From Mactra quadrangularis (taxonomy: Eukaryota > Mollusca > Bivalvia > Venerida > Mactridae), in assembly GCA_025267735.1 (NCBI GenBank), contig CM046297.1, positions 18,502,011 to 18,566,010 on the forward strand: a stretch of DNA of 64,000 nucleotides. Direction: 5' to 3'. The notes beneath the pieces are model-generated. The model saw nothing but the letters and a program-made list of their open reading frames with translations, did no database searches and was not told where the DNA came from. Made by a program: the position numbers and the translations under genes. Positions 1-10,990 of the stretch are shown piece after piece (the stretch's first letter is position 1; every line of letters starts with the position of its first letter).

Positions 1-72
1 TACTATTGGGTCGGCTAATTGAAGTAACCTATTGATACCCTTCCATAGCTGAATGGGTGTAAAGTTGATTTT
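1..72 (-). CDS. candidate internal exon, partial at window edge
   Basis: On the minus strand a good acceptor (pyrimidine-rich, ending CTACTTACAG) precedes a stretch that stays open for 24 codons to the window edge. It reads KINFTPIQLWKGINRLLQ and then LADPIV. The other two frames contain stops. Codon choice and base composition look more coding-like than the flanks. The exon begins in phase 0, which fits the phase at which the candidate exon 3006-3078 ends. No protein family was recognised. An open run this short is not rare by chance, so the support is the acceptor plus phase agreement. Confidence 0.35.
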
Positions 73-403
73 CTGTAAGTAGGGAAAACTTAATTCTTGC
101 CTGCTCACAATACAATAACCAGTCAATTCATTGTCTGTACACTATAATATAACAAAAAACTTCGAAATCAAATTTCCATAGATAAATATTTATTACCAAC
201 CAAATTTTTTTATAGACACACAGACACAGGTAATAAAATATTTATTACAAAGCCAGTATTCATAAAGAAGCCATTGTATTTCTAAAATTTGAAAATTTTG
301 AAACAATACTAAATTGTACTCAACAGAAATAATCTCAACAAACCTACTCCTTACAGTCTATGGAAGATTTAAAATGATCATAAAAGTTTTAACAAACAAA
401 CAA

Positions 404-582
404 TATTGACATTATTGTCGAATTTTCATGAAAGGGTATAACATTCCCGATGGGATTCGAAACCCATACCCCCATTTTCATGAAAGGGTATAACCTTCCC
501 GATGGGATTCGAACCCATACCCCCTTCGGAACACGAGATTCCAAATCTCGGCGTGCTACCAACTGCGCCACCAACCCGTGTT
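404..582 (-). mobile_element. tRNA-headed SINE, 3'-truncated, head partly duplicated
   Basis: Read on the minus strand it begins with a tRNA-like head: a D-arm-like part, an anticodon arm CGAGA/TCTCG with loop TTTGGAA (TGG), a long variable region, and a T-arm with a B-box-like GGTTCGAATCC. It matches the copies at 12179, 12762 and 62723. The T-arm plus following segment is present twice in tandem (about 424-475 and 476-525). The body beyond the CAATATTGACATTATTGTC region is missing. Because the head is followed by the SINE body, this is not a functional tRNA gene. Confidence 0.75.
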
Positions 583-1163
583 CAACAAATTTTTTTAAAA
601 CAGAAGCAATCAAAACCTGTAGTATTTATTAGATTTCTATAATGTTGTTTTTACAGCCCCTTACTCAACTAATCAACCGTTTTGACTTTTCTTTTTAAAA
701 AGCTAGCTTACCCTTCAACAACTGTCAATAGACTTAGCAAGAACATATTTATTTCTTAAACTTAAATTTTTGCATTTTTCATCGAATCCACAAAGTAAAC
801 AATAGGCTTTCTTGTCATAGATCAATTCCATAAAGTAAATACAATTATTACGTCAACTCAGTGCAGGTAAACATACACTTTGGTATATTAATCTATAAAC
901 AATAAAAAAATTCCAATAAAAATGTACTTTAAGTCAAATGTAATGATTTCTTCAATATATCATTATAAAGTCTAAACAACTCAAGTGTTTTATTACCAGG
1001 TATTACAAGCTTTCAATATCAACAAATTTTCAGCAGGAAAAGTGCTGTTATTGATTGCCATGTGCAGTTCAATATACAGTACATGTAATTTTGTTCAAAC
1101 TATAATTTTTATGAACTCTTCAAGGATATAATTTTTATGAAACCTTCAAGGATAAATACATTA
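583..1163. other. AT-rich sequence, no feature seen
   Basis: Single-copy-looking AT-rich DNA. One weak minus-strand exon-like stretch (about 999-1046) has a GTAATA donor but a poor acceptor, and it does not fit the phases of the other candidate exons. Confidence 0.5.
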
Positions 1164-1377
1164 GGCCACAACAAATTGATCATATGTTCTATGGATTCGC
1201 TCGCATCTTAATTTTGACGGTTTTTACAAAAAAAATATTTCTATTTCCTCGCTCGCTCATAAAAGTTTGGTCGAACTGCTATATAAAGCAAGTGAATAAA
1301 GACTTTTTTTTTTTCGCTCGCTCGCCCCATTTTTTTCCAGAAAATTCCGTAGAACATATGATCAACTTGTTGTGGCC
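1164..1377 (+). mobile_element. PIF/Harbinger-type MITE, copy A
   Basis: Terminal inverted repeats of about 35 bp begin GGCCACAACAARTTGATCAT. The flanking target duplication is TTA, the 3-bp TWA typical of PIF/Harbinger elements. The interior has T-runs and CGCTCGCTCG motifs and no coding capacity, and a short open frame across it recurs in other copies only because the copies are similar. Five more copies lie at 9180, 21198, 21602 (inverted), 28835 and 29522. Confidence 0.9.
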
Positions 1378-1650
1378 TTACATTGAAATTTGAATAAGCA
1401 GGTGTGAGTTATACACATCAGTGACGGCTCAGTAGAAATCTAGTTAAACTACATGTAAATGAAGAAGGATGTTAGACTAGGTCTGCACTGAGCCATCTGT
1501 AGTTTCAACTTACAACAGTGGACTCTTAAGATCAATGACAACAGGCTATGTATTTGCTAGAATACTATTAAAAGTCAATGTCATTGTTCCTTTAGAAAGT
1601 AATTTTATCCTATAAGTACAATTGAACCAGGAAATAGTGTATCTATTTTG

Positions 1651-1873
1651 TACCTTATGCCATGGGACTATTTTACTTTACACCATGGACCTCCTTTAAC
1701 CTTACACCATAGGACTATTTTTAACTTACACTATGGCACTACTTTTTTACCCTACACCATGGGACTACTTTTTTACCTTACACCATGGGACTATGTTTAA
1801 CCTTACACCATGGAACTATTTCTTACTTTACACCATGGGACTATTTTTAACCACACACCATGGGATTATTTTG
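1651..1873 (+). repeat. minisatellite, unit about 27-30 bp
   Basis: Eight to nine imperfect copies of a unit built on TTACACCATGGGACTATTTT, differing mainly in the T-run and a few substitutions. Confidence 0.9.
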
Positions 1874-2289
1874 TTCCAAATTACATTTCTACACAATCTC
1901 AACTAATAAACTAAAAACTCTCTCACAATAAAATTATCATTATTACCCCCAACAAGCAGAGTAATAAAAATGAAAGCCAATACTAATGCACAGATCATAT
2001 AATACAAAAGCACTTTAACATATGTCGTCAAACATTTTCTAAAGGCAAAATATTTTATAATATTCATAGAATATTGCAATTCATGTCATAAAACAGCTGG
2101 CAAATATACTCAACATAATGCAATAACTTTTTCCTGTCTCTCTTTTTTCACTGATTCTTATGCTATGTTTCTATGTCAATGCCTCTCTCTCTGTCTTTCT
2201 CTGCCAATCTTTCTCATGCTCAGTGTCTCTTTTTTACTCCTTTTCACATACTATCAACTTGCAGTTTTATACAAACAAAGGCACTAATA
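1874..2289. other. AT-rich sequence with a CT-rich patch
   Basis: No gene signal. A pyrimidine-rich patch (about 2134-2240) is low complexity. Confidence 0.5.
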
Positions 2290-2520
2290 TCAAGCAGCTG
2301 CAGTCTTGAAGGTTATACAGTAAAACCGGCTGTAGCAGTCACCTCTTGTAGTGACAACCTCTCTACAGATAGCATAACAATACCTACATCAAAATGACAA
2401 TCACCTCTCATATTAACTAAGAACAGTTTTTGACAACTGCCCCTTTCTCAACAAAATAGTCACTCTCTGAATGTCCACCTCTTAACAACAGTAACCAAGT
2501 ACATTTTGTACTAAAGTTCA
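2290..2520 (+). repeat. degenerate short repeat (CACCTCT / ACAAC type)
   Basis: Loose repetition of motifs such as TCACCTCTTGTAGTGACAAC. It resembles the interior of transposons whose ends read CAGTGCAACCTCTCTA (see 39676) and the longer stretch at 29400-30110. Too decayed for unit boundaries. Confidence 0.4.
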
Positions 2521-3005
2521 AGATGAAGACCATTTCAGTATTACATTAGAATGCCAACAAAGGTACCAATCATATAAACACTAAATGGCTAAATGACTAA
2601 AGGCTAAATGCCAGCAAAAACATAATAAGCTGAACAGAGTTGCCGTTTGTTGCATAATGATATGTTTCTGTCGGCATATTCGTACCCGGTCGAGTCTGAA
2701 TATTCGCGTGAATTTTATAATTTTGGCGTGAAATACTCGGATTTTTGAGTGAATGAACATGCTGGTTCAATTCACAAGTTAGACTCTAAAAAACAATCAC
2801 CTGTCAGATCAACAAAAAGAAATTAACAAAACAAGACGAGGATCATTTTTTCTCGCCCCAGAACTTAAAATATAATTAACTTTTAAACCAAATATATACA
2901 GGCATTTAAAACAGTATGAAATAATTACCCACACAGTTATTTCAATTTTCTCATACAGAAATGTTTAAAGGCCGAGTCTAATGTACTTCTAATCTGAAAT
3001 CTTAC
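2521..3005. other. AT-rich sequence, no feature seen
   Basis: No open frame, RNA gene or clear repeat was seen. A small CpG-bearing patch around 2665-2745 has no recognisable identity. Confidence 0.5.
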
Positions 3006-3078
3006 CAGTAAAAGTATTAAATTTTGATTGAAAATTGAAAGGATAACAGACTTAGATTGTCTTTCAAAAACAAAACAC
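3006..3078 (-). CDS. candidate internal exon (73 nt)
   Basis: On the minus strand a good acceptor (CCTGTATCCTTCAG) and a strong donor (CTG then GTAAGA) bound 73 nt with one open frame: CFVFERQSKSVILSIFNQ, then NLILLL. It enters in phase 2 and leaves in phase 0, which fits the candidate exons upstream (3397-3457, leaving phase 2) and downstream (1-72, entering phase 0). No domain was recognised. A random 73-nt stretch is open in one of three frames fairly often, so phase agreement is the main argument. Confidence 0.25.
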
Positions 3079-3396
3079 CTGAAGGATACAGGATTCATTA
3101 TTTTCCTTAGATGATATCCATGTGTCAGTACAAAACTAGTCTAACTACGATATAGATACAGCTGGATGTAGACTAGTGTTGAACCGACTCATTGACATGC
3201 ATTTATATTTATAGCTTTATGACTTTATGGCTCATTCAGTAACTGTTGCTACTTTAAAGAGCCCCTCACGTGAAGCACAGCACAAAGTCAATGGTTGTTA
3301 TACTGTAGAGAGGGATATCTTAATGTTTTATGACCCATTTAATAACTATGCATGTTTTCAAAGAGCATACAATAACAAAATGCAGCATTTACATAC

Positions 3397-3457
3397 AATA
3401 TGGTGAAGTCATGCAGCTTTGTCATGAATCCAGCCAAGAGGAGAGTCACCATTGTTC
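3397..3457 (-). CDS. candidate internal exon (61 nt)
   Basis: On the minus strand the acceptor CTCTTTACTCCACAG and the donor ATT/GTATGT bound 61 nt of locally higher GC. The frame that continues from 6545-6616 is open and hydrophobic (TMVTLLLAGFMTKLHDFTI). It enters in phase 1 and leaves in phase 2. Another frame reads well but ends in TGA. The plus strand also has a short open frame here (starting MVKSCSFVMNP and ending in TAA), so the strand is not certain. No family was recognised. Confidence 0.25.
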
Positions 3458-4534
3458 CTGTGGAGTAAAGAGTCCTTTTTTGCTTAATCGTCCTTTCAAT
3501 AACTTTTATTTGATTGTTTTTTATAGGGTACAACTCTTAAAGCTTATAAATTGTATATTAACTCTAAAATATTTGATTACTTTTTCTCATATATGACCAC
3601 AGTGTTAAGAAAATGTAAAGTTTAGTCATTGTGATTTAATAAACACACTTGATCATAGCAAACAAAGCAAAATGACAAAACTTTAGTCAACATAAATTTA
3701 ACTACGCATAGAATGACATAAGATATACTGCATGTACAGTAAATGCTTGCGAAATAAAATCCATTTACATAATGCACATTTAATTGATTTTGTCTCGAAG
3801 CCTTTTGAAATTATTCTTGTAATAACTATACCAATCATCAAATTATATATCATTGAATTTAGCTTTGAACACTTTAACAAGGAAATATACAAAATCTATT
3901 CATCACAATAAACTTCTTAACAAACAAAAGCTATCAATATTACTGTCGAAACACGGACAATTTACCACAAAAAACTTCCATTTCTGAGAAGGAGTTAAAA
4001 CATGTTTTGTGAGAAAAGCTCACATTACAATAAATTTGACCGAAAATTTATGACTAACAATCATAAATTAACTATATTACCAAAATGATTACAACAAATT
4101 AAAACAAATTGTCAAAAAACACGTAACATCAGTGTTTAACAATATGTAATATCAAGTTGCTAGCGTCGCGTGAGTTGAAAATGAGATAAGTTTACAATTA
4201 GATAAAAAAGTAAACGTGCCTAAAACCACTAAGTGTTTGCGGTTTTAGAGTGAATCACTTTCAAACACGACAATGAGTTTAAATCTACAACTAAACAATA
4301 GAATGTAGACAAAAATCTACACTATACTGATATGGTGACAGACAAAAGTCAATGCCTTACTGACATGGTATGATGCCATGCAGCTAGAGTGACATTAAAA
4401 AACCCTAGGCTATAGTGAAGTGATGAAAAGACAAAAAGCAATGCTACTTTTGCTTTTGATGACATTCATAAACAAATGACAGACAAAAACCCTATACCAT
4501 GCTTATTTTGTTACTGACAGAAGTCAATGTTATA
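3458..4534. other. AT-rich sequence grading into a minisatellite
   Basis: No gene signal to about 4300. From about 4320 isolated units of the 4535-5290 minisatellite appear (TGATATGGTGACAGACAAAA forms), so the array has a decayed left edge. Confidence 0.5.
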
Positions 4535-5290
4535 CCGACAAAAACCAAATATCTATACTCATATGGTCATGAGACAAAAAACAAATATCTATACTCATAT
4601 GGTCACAAGACAAAAACCAAATATCTATACTCATATGGTCACTAGACAAAAACCAAAATATCTATACTCATATGGTCACCCGACAAAACCCAATGCCATA
4701 CTGTTATGGTCACAAGACAAAAACCAATGCCATACTGTTATGGTGACAGAACAAAACCCAATGCCATACTGTTATGGTCACAAGACAAAAAAAACCAATG
4801 CTATACTGTTATGGTGACAGAACAAAACCCAATGCCATACTGATATGGTCACAAGACAAAATCCAATGCCATAGGGTTATGGTCACAAAACAAAAACCAA
4901 TGCCATACTGATATGGTCACAAGACAAAATCCAATGCCATAGGGTTATGGTGACAAGACAAAAACCAATGCCATACTGATATGGTGACAAGACAAAACCC
5001 AATGCCATACTGTTATGGTCACAAAACAAAACCCAATGCCATACTGTTATGGTCACAGAACAAAAACCAATGCCATACTGTTATGGTCACAAAACAAAAC
5101 CCAATGCCATACTGTTATGGTCACAAAACAAAACCCAATGCCATACTGTTATGATCACAAAACAAAACCTAATGCCATACTGATATGGTCACAAGACAAA
5201 ATCCAATGCCATAGGGTTATGGTGACAAAACAAAAACCAATGCCATACTGTTATAATGACAGGACAAAAAACAATGCCATACTGAAATCA
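4535..5290 (+). repeat. minisatellite, unit about 34-36 bp, two sub-arrays
   Basis: About four units of the type ACCAAATATCTATACTCATA (4535-4675) are followed by about 18 units built on CCAATGCCATACTGTTATGG plus TCACAAGACAAAA. Higher-order alternation is visible: units with ATAGGGTTATGG recur between normal ones. Plus-strand open frames through the array only reflect the repeat. Confidence 0.95.
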
Positions 5291-5698
5291 CTACATACTT
5301 AATCCAATACAATACTGATATATAAGCAAACAAAAGCCTATACTATACGGTCATAATTTACTTTTGTGGTTTTAAATCAACTGACAAGAAATGTGATATG
5401 TAGACATTAAACACACTGCGCCTTTTTAATGAGATTTTACATTATATAATTACAATCTAGGATTACATAGAGACAATACTCATATCATGTCATAAATTGA
5501 ACAAATTACATGTCACTGATACTGAATATATCCTAGAGACAGTTGCTTGTCTTGTTTTTATTTAGACTAAAATCCGGGAAAAGTGAAAATAGATTTGGAC
5601 AAGCAAAAAAATTGATTCAGCCTGGAGAAATCTATTCTGGTCAGTGAAAATTGATTAAGACTAGATGGAATTGATTCAAATTTGTAAGCATTGTTATA
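5291..5698. other. AT-rich sequence with a faint hAT-like remnant
   Basis: Phrases such as GTGAAAATTGATT around 5580-5660 resemble the interior of GGGCTAGTGAAAATT-type transposon remnants elsewhere in the window. No boundaries can be drawn. Confidence 0.3.
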
Positions 5699-5780
5699 TA
5701 TCGAGGGTTGTCCGCAAGACTGTAGTAAGTGCATTGCGTAAAAGAGGGAGTTACAACAGTCTTGGAGGCAAGCCTTGATA
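5699..5780. mobile_element. 82-bp fold-back MITE
   Basis: The two ends are near-perfect inverted repeats of about 30 bp (left TATCGAGGGTTGTCCGCAAG..., right ...CTTGGAGGCAAGCCTTGATA), leaving a loop of about 20 bp. It is too small to encode anything. Confidence 0.7.
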
Positions 5781-6544
5781 TGTACAGTTAAGCTGATTTA
5801 TACGTTTTGCCCCTTACTTCATAACAATATAAATCTTGCTAGTGCTCAACAAAATTTAAGGGGATGTCTTTTGAAATTAACAGATATTACAAGAGTAATT
5901 ATCTATGCTCTACCAACTGAAAATTGATTCAGAAAGTGAAAATTACTTAAAACTACATTTTAAAATGCTTGTGAAGAAAAGTCTTGGTACATACTGCACA
6001 TTAAATTGATTTCGTCTCAAAGCCTTTTGAAATTATTCTTATAATTATACCAAAATTATTTTGTCAAATTATATAGTCATCAGATATAGATTTATACAAT
6101 GTCTGTATCACAAGTTTCTACATTATACCTAAAAATTAATCAACATAAATTTCATGGAATGGTATACCCAGCGTGGGAGAGACTGGACTAGCAACCTATT
6201 GGGAACACTAGAGCATAAGGAAAAACTTTAACAACTCAAATTTTCAAGATTGGAATATTTATTATTTTATGCTTTGATATGCCAAATACTAACACATCAC
6301 TAATATCGAAATATTCCATTTGTAGTAAAAGACAGAAGTACTGAACCATCATTTAAATGAAATAAACAAACTTTGGGTTTGCATGCACTTGGAATACTGG
6401 AATTTTGTTTCAATTGGTCTGCAGGACAAGCCCTGTGGCAAGATCAACCTCCCAAGAGTCAATTACTTCGTGTAACAATCAATGGAGGAGTGGATTATGG
6501 GCATTTAGAACTTAAACAAATAGTAAAAGAATAAAGTCACTTAC
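5781..6544. other. AT-rich sequence, presumed intron of the candidate minus-strand gene
   Basis: No repeat or open frame of note. If the exon at 6545-6616 is real, this is the start of its downstream intron. Confidence 0.4.
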
Positions 6545-6616
6545 CAATGGCTGTTATGGTTTCCAGGCAACTAACAGCCAAGATGAAACCAAAAATACCA
6601 ACTTTCATTTCTCTAT
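6545..6616 (-). CDS. candidate exon with start codon and hydrophobic leader
   Basis: The best-supported exon in the window. On the minus strand a strong acceptor (TATTCTTATTTCAG) and a strong donor (G then GTAAGT) enclose 72 nt. ATG at 6608-6606 opens a frame of 21 codons plus one base, reading MKVGIFGFILAVSCLETITAI. That is a basic start followed by a hydrophobic stretch, typical of a signal peptide or first membrane helix. The frame is also open upstream to the acceptor, so this could instead be an internal exon that enters and leaves in phase 1. The other two frames have stops. The product is unknown. A possible 5' exon with an AAG/GTGAGC donor lies near 13401. Confidence 0.45.
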
Positions 6617-6659
6617 CTGAAATAAGAATATATAACTCATTAAATAATATCCACATTAA

Positions 6660-6826
6660 AAAAAGTCATTATCATTATCATCATCATTATCATTGTCATC
6701 GTTATCGTCATTGTTGTCACTGTTGTCGTCAGCATCATAATCATAATCATCATCATCAAAATCATCATCACCATCACCACCACCATCATCATCATCATCA
6801 TCACCATCACCATCATCATCATGAGA
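6660..6826 (+). repeat. CAT-type microsatellite, degenerate
   Basis: Trinucleotide tract dominated by CAT and CAC with GTT/GTC interruptions. It produces a spurious His-rich open frame on the plus strand and a Met-rich one on the minus strand. Confidence 0.95.
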
Positions 6827-7083
6827 TGAGACAGTGAAATGAAATCTTGGATATTAACCCTACAAAACAAACCAATCAAAACCTTGAGGGATAGTAATTA
6901 TATTGATGTTTTTCCTTCCAAATATTCTATGTAATACAACAACATAAAGTATAGATAACAACATAGGAAACATGCTCTGAGGATACTTTCATCTGAATAA
7001 TAAACAAAATTTCAACAAATTATTTCAACAATATTTCACCTCAACTAGACAAATAATGTGTTTGTGAGAGAATTTCTGATGAT

Positions 7084-7130
7084 TACCTCCCCTGGGGCTC
7101 ATGTGTATTACCTCCCCTGGGGCTCAGTGT
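7084..7130 (+). repeat. 25-bp direct duplication
   Basis: Two copies in tandem of a unit beginning ATTACCTCCCCTGGGGCTCA. The core CCCCTGGGG is itself palindromic. Confidence 0.85.
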
Positions 7131-7903
7131 TCATTATGTATTATATGTAATGTAAGAACCATGGTAACAATGTCATCAAACTGATGAACTGTGATATATA
7201 TATATATGTATGATTTCATATAACACTTGAGTGGGTATGGACAATTTCTCTAGGAGGGAGAGGTAGGGCTCTGGGGTCAATGTATGAACTACTTCCTGCG
7301 AAGGGAGCAGTGATTATTCTATAACTCAGAAAAATGACAGTAAGGCAGAAAAAAGGGGCAGAGGGGCAACAGAGGGTTGATGTTTCAAAGTAACGACAGA
7401 GAGGCAGAAAGAACAGGGGGAGAATCAAAGGGCAGGATAATGGGCCCTGCTTTTCTGCTTTAGAATATTCACAAATAAGGGCCATGTCAGGATTCCGACA
7501 GTGTTGTGGTGAAAAATGATGCCACATTAAAATTTATGAATGTTGTATACTTAGATGTACAAAATATAAGCACTATAAAACATAAAAGAAACGAAATTAT
7601 TTCTAAATTTTGGGTGTAGTGTTTTTGTACTAATCCGGGTATTATTCGAAGAAAAATAAAATACCATGAAACATTAAACAAACACATTATCTAGTCTGAG
7701 TGTGCTTGCTGTATATATAAAATATGATGTTAAATAATATTGATGTAAAACATAACTGCATTGAAATTTGACAATAATGGAATAAACCAGGGTATTAGAC
7801 AAATAAGAATATGACTGGACTTTTAAACCCACTTATGGGCTAAAAATGACACTCTCCATGAGTGACTACATCACTATCGAAAATGTGTTTTCTGAGTCCA
7901 CTT
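7131..7903. other. AT-rich sequence with a G/A-rich dispersed-repeat patch
   Basis: Segment 7240-7530 is richer in G and A. Part of it (TTCTGCTTTAGAATATTCAC with a preceding GGGCCCTGC) resembles 53300-53375, so it is probably an old transposon remnant. The 103-codon minus-strand open frame through it is judged to be chance. Confidence 0.35.
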
Positions 7904-8241
7904 AAAGGTACTAGTTCACAGATTTGGTTTATTTTTTCTATAATTTCAAAATATCATTCAGTATATGTAATGATGTCAAAAAATTAATTCTTATCATTTT
8001 AAGACACTGACCCATAGATTGCAAGAAATATACAATAAAAATCACAAAAATGAGCTAAAAGTGTCTATATCAAGACATATGGGATAGATATTTACTACAT
8101 GAAACACCATCATTTGTAGTTGTATGTCAATTTGCACTAAAACAGAACAATACTTTCCTACTTCCAAAAATATTTTCATACAATTTTGATAGTTTTAGAA
8201 AAAGTTGATATTTAAGTTGTAATCTGTGAAAAAGTACCTTT
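7904..8241. mobile_element. non-coding DNA transposon (MITE), about 338 bp
   Basis: Inverted ends: AAAGGTACTAGTTCACAGAT on the left and, reversed from the right, AAAGGTACTTTTTCACAGAT. The left flank is TTAA-like (overlapping the end), which recalls piggyBac-type insertion, but the right flank has no matching TTAA, so the superfamily is open. Confidence 0.6.
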
Positions 8242-8650
8242 GATGAAATAAAAATCATTATTATATCAAAATTGCAAAATTGTTAATATCTTTTTAATGG
8301 ATGACAGATTTCTCCGCTTTTTGAATACAGTCAAAATTTCAGGTAAACAAAATAAGGCATGCATAAACAAACACATGAATTTAAATTAGATGGGAAGAAA
8401 ATTTATAATAAGATTGCATAAAGTTACTTCATCCATAAAATCAATATCCATTGTCCAAGGGGCATAATTTATATTAATTTATACAATCCATAGTACCAGG
8501 GGGGAATAATTGTAATTTCATTTTATATACCAACACCTTCTGAACAAGGGGGCAGAATTATATAACCATTTTAACAAGTAGATATAAATGTTGGATCAAT
8601 AAATTGTTCGGTTTATATTACCTTACCATGTGAAACAAATACAACACACG
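8242..8650. other. AT-rich sequence, no feature seen
   Basis: No open frame, repeat or RNA signal was recognised. Confidence 0.5.
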
Positions 8651-8718
8651 GGCTTAGCGCAAAACAGTCGTAACTCAATATAAGAAAAGAGCGAGTTACG
8701 ACCATTTTGCTCTAGACC
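8651..8718. mobile_element. short fold-back element, GTCGTAACTC family
   Basis: Near-perfect inverted repeat: GCAAAACAGTCGTAACTC facing GAGTTACGACCATTTTGC, with flanking GGCTTAG / CTAGACC also loosely paired. Related copies lie at 48019-48087 and in the array 23680-24012. Confidence 0.7.
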
Positions 8719-9176
8719 CACAAAAAGTGACAATAGCTGTATATCAAATTGACCAGTGATATACCATAGCAATGAGAGTAAGGAAGATATTAAATCAGAA
8801 ACCAATTGTCACCTTATATCAATATTAAACCTAATATATTGCTGCACATCAAAGGGTCACAACTACAATGTAACAGGAAGTTTATAATACAAGGAATTAA
8901 GCTTAATATAGTACATGGAATGACAAATCTTAGATGAATATATGGGTTTTGAAACCTTAAGAAGAGAAATAATAATCCTCTTTAGTTGCACATAACATGA
9001 CATTGCCATATGTCTAGAAACATCCAGAAACTCTGTGATTGCAAACCGTAACACATGCCAAAACCTTAATTAAAACCATAAAAGGTGGAACATTTCTCCC
9101 CCCCCCCTCACCGCCAACATGTACTTGATACACATCTATGTCATAGAACATTCAAAATACATTAGAAAGGCAATGC
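8719..9176. other. AT-rich sequence, no feature seen
   Basis: Contains a C-run near 9097-9108. Nothing else was noted. Confidence 0.5.
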
Positions 9177-9179
9177 TAA

Positions 9180-9426
9180 GGCCACAACAAGTTGATCATA
9201 TGTTTTATGGATTCGCTCACACCTTAATTTTGACGTTTTTAAAAAAGAAAAATTTTATTTCCTCGCTCGCTCATAAAAATTTGGTCAAACTGCTATATAA
9301 AGCAAGTGAATAAAGACTTTTTTCTTTTTTTTTTCTTCGCTCGCTTGCCCCATTTTTTTTCTTCGCTCGCTTGCCCCATTTTTTTTCAGAAAAATCCGTA
9401 GAACACATGATCAACTTGTTGTGGCC
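9180..9426 (+). mobile_element. PIF/Harbinger-type MITE, copy B
   Basis: Same termini as copy A with TAA target duplications at 9177-9179 and 9427-9429. It is longer than its relatives because a segment of about 30 bp (CTTCGCTCGCTTGCCCCATT plus T-run) is duplicated in tandem near the right end (about 9335-9385). Confidence 0.9.
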
Positions 9427-9868
9427 TAACAATTAAACTTGCTGTATTACAACTTACAAGAATGATGAATTATAAGATATCAGACAACATAATAAAATCT
9501 ATTACATTACATGGAATACATAAAAGGAAATTCTACCTTTATTCATACAAAACCCTTTCAAATCAAAACTCATGTATATGAAACTTATCAATAAACTTCC
9601 TTATCAAGCCCCAAGTAGAATCAACCAGAACCTTTGAGTAGATACAAATATATGAGAATACCCATCGAAAGGGTCCAGCACAGTCCCAATGGACCTTCTA
9701 TATTTCTTTCCTTTATTAATGAAATTAATGAAATTGCACTTTGACTTCCCAAAATGTGCTATATAAAGCTAGACCTATGGCCCCTTTCCTAAATAGTTTA
9801 ATACTGAATAGAATACACAAGGAACCCACACTGGATCTGTCATTTGATCTTAAATTAGTGTACAGAGG
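9427..9868. other. AT-rich sequence, no feature seen
   Basis: A 62-codon open frame at 9741-9929 runs into the adjacent transposon end and is judged spurious. Confidence 0.5.
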
Positions 9869-10292
9869 CAGGGCTTTTTCAGCCTATCTCACGGGGCCGA
9901 ATATAGGCCCCATTCCCAATGCCAAATAACGATCCTTTTTCCCAATTTCAAGCAAAAAATTCCCAATCTTGTTAAATAATTCTCTTTGAACAGGATGTCC
10001 TTTGCCTTTAAAAAAGAAACCACGAGATTTCATGTAAAAATAATAAATACATGAGATTTTGCATTGAATGCCTTACTGAACTGTCAGAACAAACTCTAAA
10101 ATAAGAGCACTGCAACACTTTAAGAGACACCAAAGCAAAGCATATAAAGATTTAATGCAGAAAAATTAATAAAGAAATTTTCCAATTGGGTTGATTTGTT
10201 GATATTTTTTTCCCCAAATGGGACTATTTACAGCATTAAAAATTCCCAATTTGAGCAGGGGCCTTTTTCCCAAAACCCCCGGAAAAGCCCTG
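9869..10292. mobile_element. hAT-like MITE, CAGGGCTTTT family, 424 bp
   Basis: Termini CAGGGCTTTTTC and GGAAAAGCCCTG are inverted, with sub-terminal GGGGCC / GGCCCC blocks. The flanks share AGAGG (9864-9868 and 10293-10297), a likely 5-bp target duplication. The element at 24736-24942 shares the end pattern. No coding capacity. Confidence 0.7.
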
Positions 10293-10795
10293 AGAGGTTT
10301 CATTATACTAAAGAGTTAGAAATATTTACATTTTTGTAAAATGTAAAAACAAACAAACAGAAAGCAACATAGAGTAGTCTATTTCAAAATTCCTCATTGG
10401 AACTTAAACTTTCTTGAAATGATTTCTTCACTTTGAGTTGAGTTATAACCAGAATTGACAATAAATTTACACATTAATACACAAATAAGCAGACAATATG
10501 TCAGAAATGTAGTTAAACAGAAATGTAGTTAAACTTCTTTCTCAAGAAATATTTGAGAAAACAGAATGAGTGACTGCTTACATATTAAGAGTTATTTTGT
10601 GTGTCATTTATCCACATTTTCATTAGTCACAAAGTGAACTTTCCAATTCATCTCTTGAATTCCTCATGTTTTATTTACATAGTGTGCCATAATGACATTA
10701 TTTTTTTCAGAAATCGACACAAATGGCTCATTTACAGAAGACGGATTACTTAACATTTTTTCTTATTTCCTCTAATTTCCTTCATTATCAGAACT

Positions 10796-10990
10796 CAGGG
10801 CTCGAATTTAAGCTTGCATACTTGCAAAATACGAGTGAATTTTGAAAATTGCAAGTAACTTTTATTCTAACTAAATATTACTGTCTTAACTAATGAGACT
10901 CAGGTGCGAGTGATTTTTTCATTTTTCGAGTTGAAAAGCCCCCAATCGCAAAAATTTGCAAGTCCACTTTTTTGTTAAATTCAAGACCTG
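10796..10990. mobile_element. hAT-like MITE, CAGGGCTCGAATTTAA family, 195 bp
   Basis: Left end CAGGGCTCGAATTTAAGCTT and right end TTAAATTCAAGACCTG are inverted. GAACT is present on both sides (10791-10795, 10991-10995). The copy at 47241-47659 is longer and better preserved. Sub-terminal CTTGCAAAATACGAG motifs are shared. Confidence 0.75.

Noticed and set aside
480..582. Possible tRNA genes (Pro-TGG, Arg-TCG and others)
   Set aside because: Every tRNA-like sequence is the head of a SINE with a body attached and imperfect arms. None stands alone.
1184..1393. Similar short frames (MFYGFAR...) at 1184, 29542 and related positions
   Set aside because: They recur because the PIF-type MITE recurs. 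Frames are not conserved across all copies and stop in the T-runs.
1487..1560. Minus-strand exon-like stretch with GTAAGT donor near 1514
   Set aside because: Short, acceptor ambiguous, and its phases do not fit the other candidate exons.
4527..5302. Two plus-strand open frames with repeated HTVMVT / MPYCYG peptides
   Set aside because: They follow the minisatellite unit. No start context, splice sites or domain.
6547..6879. His-rich and Met-rich open frames
   Set aside because: Translation of the CAT-type microsatellite in two directions.
7216..7527. 103-codon minus-strand frame
   Set aside because: Lies in a dispersed-repeat patch shared with 53300. No motif, and the length is expected by chance.
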